A stretch of DNA of 64,000 bases from Cochliopodium minus (Eukaryota > Discosea > Himatismenida > Cochliopodiidae). Positions 59,714-64,000 of this stretch are shown here, piece after piece (position 1 is the stretch's first letter; the number at the start of each line of letters is the position of its first letter). The DNA is taken from assembly GCA_024220525.1 (NCBI GenBank), contig JAMYWO010000049.1:65534-129533 (forward strand), read 5' to 3'. A program made the position numbers and the translations under genes. Under the pieces are notes generated by a model. That model was not told where the DNA came from. It saw only the letters and a list, made by a program, of their open reading frames with translations, and ran no database searches.

Positions 59714-62700
59714 CCACCATTGGAAACATTATTAGATGAAGGAGATCCTGAGGAATTATTCGAATTATATTCCGAAATTGCACAAGGAGCATACGGACAA
59801 GTGTAAGTGAAATAAAATAACGGAAATCTAAAAATACATAATTATGAAATACTGAATCAATATCAATCCCCTTTAATCTATTGTTTTTATTTTGTATAAA
59901 ATTTTGATTTGTCAAATTATAGATATAAGGCAAGATATCTTAAAGATGATACTGAATGTGCTTTGAAAATCATTGCACTTGGAGAGGATGAGACATTTGA
60001 TGATTTGAAAGTTGAGATAGCTTTGTTGAAACAATGTAATCATAAAAATATAGCGAAATATATAGGAGGATGGAAAAAGGAGAACGAATTATTTGTAAAG
60101 AAAACATCCACCAAAAGAAATTTAACTCTTATTTTTGCATTTTATTTGAAATATATTTAGATTGCAATGGAATTGTATGATGGAGGATCTTTGGATGAAA
60201 TTCTTTCAAGTAAAAAAAAAAATTTAATGATTAAAAGATGCATATAAATACAAATACAATCAAAATTATCAAATATTAAATCTCCGATCTTTCAAAATAT
60301 ACAAATAAACAAATATTTATACTTTTAAAAACTTATCACCCGATAGAGCGTAAAAGAGGATTTAGAGAAGATCATATTCAATATATTGCAAAGGAAGTAT
60401 TAAATGGTCTGAATTATCTTCATAAAAACAATGTGATTCACAGAGATATCAAGGGAGCAAACATAATGATGACCAAAAAAGGAGATTTGAAGTTGATTGA
60501 TTTTGGAGTATCAGTGATTGTATGTGATAATCAAAAAAGATTCTCTTTGATCGGATCTCCACACTTTATGGCTCCTGGTAAAAAAAAAAATTCTTATTTT
60601 TAAATTAGATTTAGCTTTTAATAGATGGATAAATTTGATTTTAAATGAGAATTTTTTTTATTAGAGGTTATTTATAACAGAGACTTTCCTTCTGCATACG
60701 ACTTCAAAGCTGACATTTGTAAGATTTTTAATACAAGTTTTCTTTTATGTTCAAAAAATAATATTTATTAATTCTATGTTCCAATTCTAATTTTAATTTT
60801 ATTTTTTTACATTTAGGGAGTTTGGGAGTTACTTTGATTAACGTGGCAGAAGACAGAGTTCCTCATTATGACCAACCTGCTATCAATGCAATGAGACAGA
60901 TTACAAAGAGTGATCCTCCAAGGCTTAGTGAAGATAAGTCTTGGTCTCCTGAATTCAAAGATTTCATTAACAAGTGTTTACAAAAAAACCCAGGTGAAAG
61001 ATTATCTGCTGAGATTTTGCTCAAGGTAAAATTTTTAATTTACTTTAATTTTGTTTTTAAATAAATTTTTATTTTATTTGTAGCATCCTTTTCTTTCTAG
61101 TTCCCCACAAACAAGAGTTATTATTGATTTAATCGAACATAAAGAAGAAACATTAAGAAAGGCAAAGAAGAAATCTATGAAAGAAATAACTAAATTAAGA
61201 ACACAAAAACCCACTAAAAATCCCACACAAAAACCCAAAATAGTACAAGTTGTTGAAGAGAAAAAGAAGCCAGAAGAAAAAAAGTTGGAGGAGATAAAAC
61301 CTAAAGAAAAACCAATCGAAGTTACTCCAGAAAAGCCACATGTTGTAACCAAAGTTATTAACAAGAGCGCTCCTGTTGTTAATTTACCTCCTACTAAAAA
61401 CTCAAAAAATATTTCTCAAAAAGTGGAGATTGTGAAGAATGAAAAAGAGAAACTCGCTCCTGAGCATCATAAGCAGCCGGTTATTTCTCCAAGAGAGAAT
61501 GTAGATGTGAAATATTTTGAAACTAAAGTATCAACAGTCACCAAAAAGCCAGTAGAAAAGTCTCCTCGAGTTGAAGATCCTAAACCTAAAATAGAAGATA
61601 AGGGAAGAAAGAAATCAGAGCCTATGGTCTTACCTATTGACAGTAAAGGTCCGTTGTATATAGGAAAAAAGCATTCCTTGCCCGAAAATTCACACAGCAG
61701 AATAGTTCCATCTCCACTCGAAAAGCCACCACAAGAAAAACCACACAATAGAAAGTCAAATGAAAAGCCTCTAGAGAAGCAATCACAAGATAAAATTTCT
61801 CACGAAAACCAAAAAGTGATTGATAAGAAGGAACAAGAAAAAAAAACAAGAAAATCAAAAAATAAATCTTTGCAGACAGAGTACGTTAATGTTTCCACTC
61901 AATCAAGAAGATCTAATCCGAGCATAAACAGTGGTTCAAATTCTCCAAAGGGAAGCACACCAAGGAGCGAATCTCCCTTGGAAAACAGTCCAAATACAGG
62001 AAGTCCAAGATCAAAAGTTACACCAACAACAAAAGACAAAAACGACAATCCTGTCAAAAACGAAAAAGTTGAAATAGATCACAAAGGATCTTCTTCCATA
62101 ATAAAAGCTAAAAAAACAGTGGAAACAATACCTTCTCCAAAAAAAGTAGAGACAACTCCTAGAACTAACGAGACAACACCAAGAACTAATGAGAGAACAC
62201 CGAAAACAAATGACAAATCACCAATCAACAGCCCTAAAATCAGTCCGAGGGATAATTCTCCCAGAAATCTTCTTGAGCGTTCCAGTGGTATTGTCAATTT
62301 GAAAGAAGAGTTGAATAGTCTCGAAAAAGTGGAAACCAAAAAAAAATTGAAAAAGAAGCTGATCTACAAAAGAGTGAAGAGAGTGAAGAGATTGGAGATC
62401 AAGAACCAAACCGACATTGAAAACTTTGAGAAGGACCTCAACGAAGAAGAAAGGGAGCTCGTCATGGGCACGCTGAGAAAAAAAATGAACAAGAACAGGC
62501 CCGTCACTGTCCGTCCCAAAAACATCGTCAACGACATCCAAAAGATCAAAGAAGATCAGTTCCTCCAGCAACAGATCAAAGCCTTCAACAAACAACAGAA
62601 AAATCAAGGCAAAGATTTGGCCAACCTCGAAAAGAGTCAGAAGGCCGAGATCAAGGAGATGGAAAGGACCACCATCCAGAAAGTCTCCAACTTTGATTCG

Positions 62701-64000
62701 AAAATCAAAAAAACCGTCGAGTTGAAGGAAAGTCAGGACAAGCACGACAAGATCTCCCTGCAGCAAAAGTCTGAGAACGATCTCAAGTTGCTCAAAAGCG
62801 AGCAGAAAAAGTTCTTCAAGACTTTCTTTGTCGATTTGAAGAACTCTCAAAACGAAATGAGAAAGAAACAAGCCCTCAACCAGAAGAGTTTGCAGTCCAA
62901 CTTCTCCTCACAGCTCAAGATGCAGAAGAAGTCCAACAAGGACAAGAAGCTCGTTTCCAGCTTGCACAAGGCCCACCAGGAGAAGTTTGACAACCAGCTC
63001 ATCACTCTCAACGTCGAGTTTGGATCTCTTTTCGACAATGACATCCAAATATTTCAGAATTTTATTGATTATCTCAAAAAAATTTCTTATGATATTTATA
63101 TGTTGGTAAGAAATATTTTAATTTTTTTTTGTAATAATAATTTTTTATATTTATTTCCATTTTAATTTTTAAAGATTTTTTTATTTTTTTTTCCCAACAT
63201 CAAAAAAGAGAATAAGTTCTTTTAATAATTTTTTATTAATTATTTAATTTCATTTTATTTTACAAAAATTTTTTGAGATTTTTTTTATTATTTTTTTATT
63301 ACAGCATCAAAAAAGAGAACAAGTTCTTTTAAATGTTCATCAAGTACAAACCAAAAACAAGTTGGATCAAATTTTACTTTACGGGAAACATGAAATGTAA
63401 TTATTTTTTACAAAAATTATTAATTTTATTCTTATTTTATTAATCTATTTAATTTTTTAATTTTCAATATTTTTTTAAATTTTTTTAAATGTTTTTTTAT
63501 ATGTTTTTTTAAATGTTTTTTTAAATGTTTTTTTAAATGTTTAATAATTTTTTTTTAAATTAAAAATAGACAAACCGAAGCCACAATCCACTTGATACAG
63601 TTACAAACGAGCCATTTACAAGCATACCAACAACTTCAATTACAACAGCAGCTTCACAAACACACTCTCGAAATCCAAGAACAGCTCAAGTTTCAGACCA
63701 AAGAACTAAAAGAGAAGAGGTTGCTTGTCAAACAACAAATGAAAACTCAACTCAAAAAACTTACAATGGACAAGAAAAATGTAACAATTTATTTATTTAT
63801 TTTTTTATTTTTATTATTTTCACTTTGTATTTTTTATTATTATATTTTTATTTATTTTTATTATTTTTTAAAAAAACAAATTTTATTTTATTTTTTTTAT
63901 TTTATATTTTATATTTTATATTTTTTATTTATTTATTATTTATTATTTATTATTTATTATTTATTATTTATTATTTATTATTTATTATTTATTATTTATT
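59714..64000 (+). CDS. STE20/TAO-like protein kinase with long disordered and coiled-coil tail, 3' end cut
   Basis: The kinase domain spans eight exons (about 59714-61120). Gly loop IAQGAYGQVY, ATP lysine in CALKII, catalytic loop HRDIKGAN, IDFGVSV, GSPHFMAPE and DIWSLGVT are all present, so it should be active; HRDIKGAN and MAPE place it in the STE20 group. The tail starts TLRKAKKKSMKE and is Pro/Lys/Glu/Ser-rich and disordered to about 62330, with TPRTNE-type repeats. A basic KKLKKKLIYKRVKRVKR stretch then leads into a long coiled coil (62380-63060) that continues in Gln-rich exons (63305-63398, 63570-63776). The layout resembles TAO/SLK kinases. The first exon with Met was not identified, and the gene runs off the window. 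Confidence 0.85.
63198..63332 (+). repeat. Intronic copy of an exon start
   Basis: The start of the exon at 63305 is duplicated in the preceding intron at 63198-63225; the 28-nt copies differ by one base (AATAAG against AACAAG). The upstream copy lacks an AG acceptor (CCAACAT instead of CAGCAT). Confidence 0.85.
63470..63545. repeat. 12-bp tandem repeat in a kinase intron
   Basis: The unit TTTTTTTAAATG occurs about five times in tandem, with one variant (TATATG). Confidence 0.85.
63930..64000. repeat. (TTTATTA)n heptamer repeat
   Basis: About nine copies of a TTTATTA heptamer run to the end of the window inside the last intron. Confidence 0.9.

Noticed and set aside
61467-62871. Long minus-strand open frames opposite the kinase tail
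   Set aside because: Shadows of the plus-strand coding sequence; the plus frame has the kinase context and coiled-coil pattern.
1-64000. Bacterial or viral island
   Set aside because: Genes with spliceosomal introns and eukaryotic families run throughout; no transposase, integrase or viral hallmark gene was seen.
1-64000. tRNA or rRNA genes
   Set aside because: No stretch with the expected GC-richer cloverleaf or rRNA core sequence was noticed by eye; a covariance-model scan would be decisive.

Overview
The window comes from a very AT-rich nuclear genome of a unicellular eukaryote. Nearly every gene is split by short, extremely AT-rich GT-AG introns, and intergenic gaps are often only 50-130 bp. 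TAA and TGA both act as stops (standard code). The gene content includes phosphatidylinositol 4-kinase alpha, a lysosomal-type glucosylceramidase, a mitochondrial enoyl-CoA isomerase, an STE20-type kinase, a PBZ-finger DNA-repair reader, F-box and RCC1 proteins and TPR proteins. This fits a free-living amoeboid protist, with Amoebozoa-like or Heterolobosea-like gene content. I cannot name the species. All multi-exon models were joined by eye from reading frame, GT/AG sites and family similarity, so exon edges are approximate.

Layout. 1-7 kb (+): the 3' end of a GH30 glucosylceramidase carrying an inserted R-type lectin domain, then a TPR-CHAT protein whose catalytic cysteine is missing. 7.2-10.6 kb (+): a frameshifted RCC1-repeat gene followed by a Rho GTPase lacking its P-loop exon. 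10.7-23.4 kb: a minus-strand cluster with an EF-hand protein, three paralogous GLUG-repeat type I membrane proteins and an RCC1 gene wedged between two of them; a plus-strand F-box/SPRY gene with a CAAX end sits inside the cluster. 23.8-26.6 kb: a seven-TM protein gene and an RCC1 gene converge on an assembly gap in a heptamer repeat. 26.9-29.8 kb (+): a TPR protein and an unrecognised protein. 30.0-39.1 kb (-): one large gene with an inactive USP domain fused to a Ulp1/SENP-type protease. 39.4-39.8 kb: a gap of Ns, then the end of a disordered basic protein. 41.0-41.3 kb: an RCC1 relic. 41.8-50.6 kb (-): PI4K alpha. 50.7-55.1 kb (+): an FHA-PBZ-macro-like protein and enoyl-CoA isomerase. 55.2-59.1 kb (-): a cytochrome-b5 multi-pass membrane protein and an F-box/LRR-like protein. 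59.7-64 kb (+): an STE20/TAO-like kinase, cut by the window end.

The most interesting signal is a short C-terminal module of about 45 residues (W-x3-H, then an amphipathic stretch with LK/MK, then PK-x4-II). It occurs at the end of both RCC1 proteins whose C-termini are visible, and in the cytoplasmic tail of all three GLUG membrane proteins. In the GLUG proteins it is followed by a SUMO-interaction-motif-like acidic end. With the F-box/SPRY protein, the F-box/LRR-like protein and the USP-Ulp1 fusion, this gives the window a recurring ubiquitin/SUMO theme, although any functional link is inference. A separate theme is catalytically dead enzymes (CHAT, USP, P-loop-less Rho). Several one-base frameshifts, some inside the essential PI4K, mean assembly errors must be excluded before genes are called pseudogenes.
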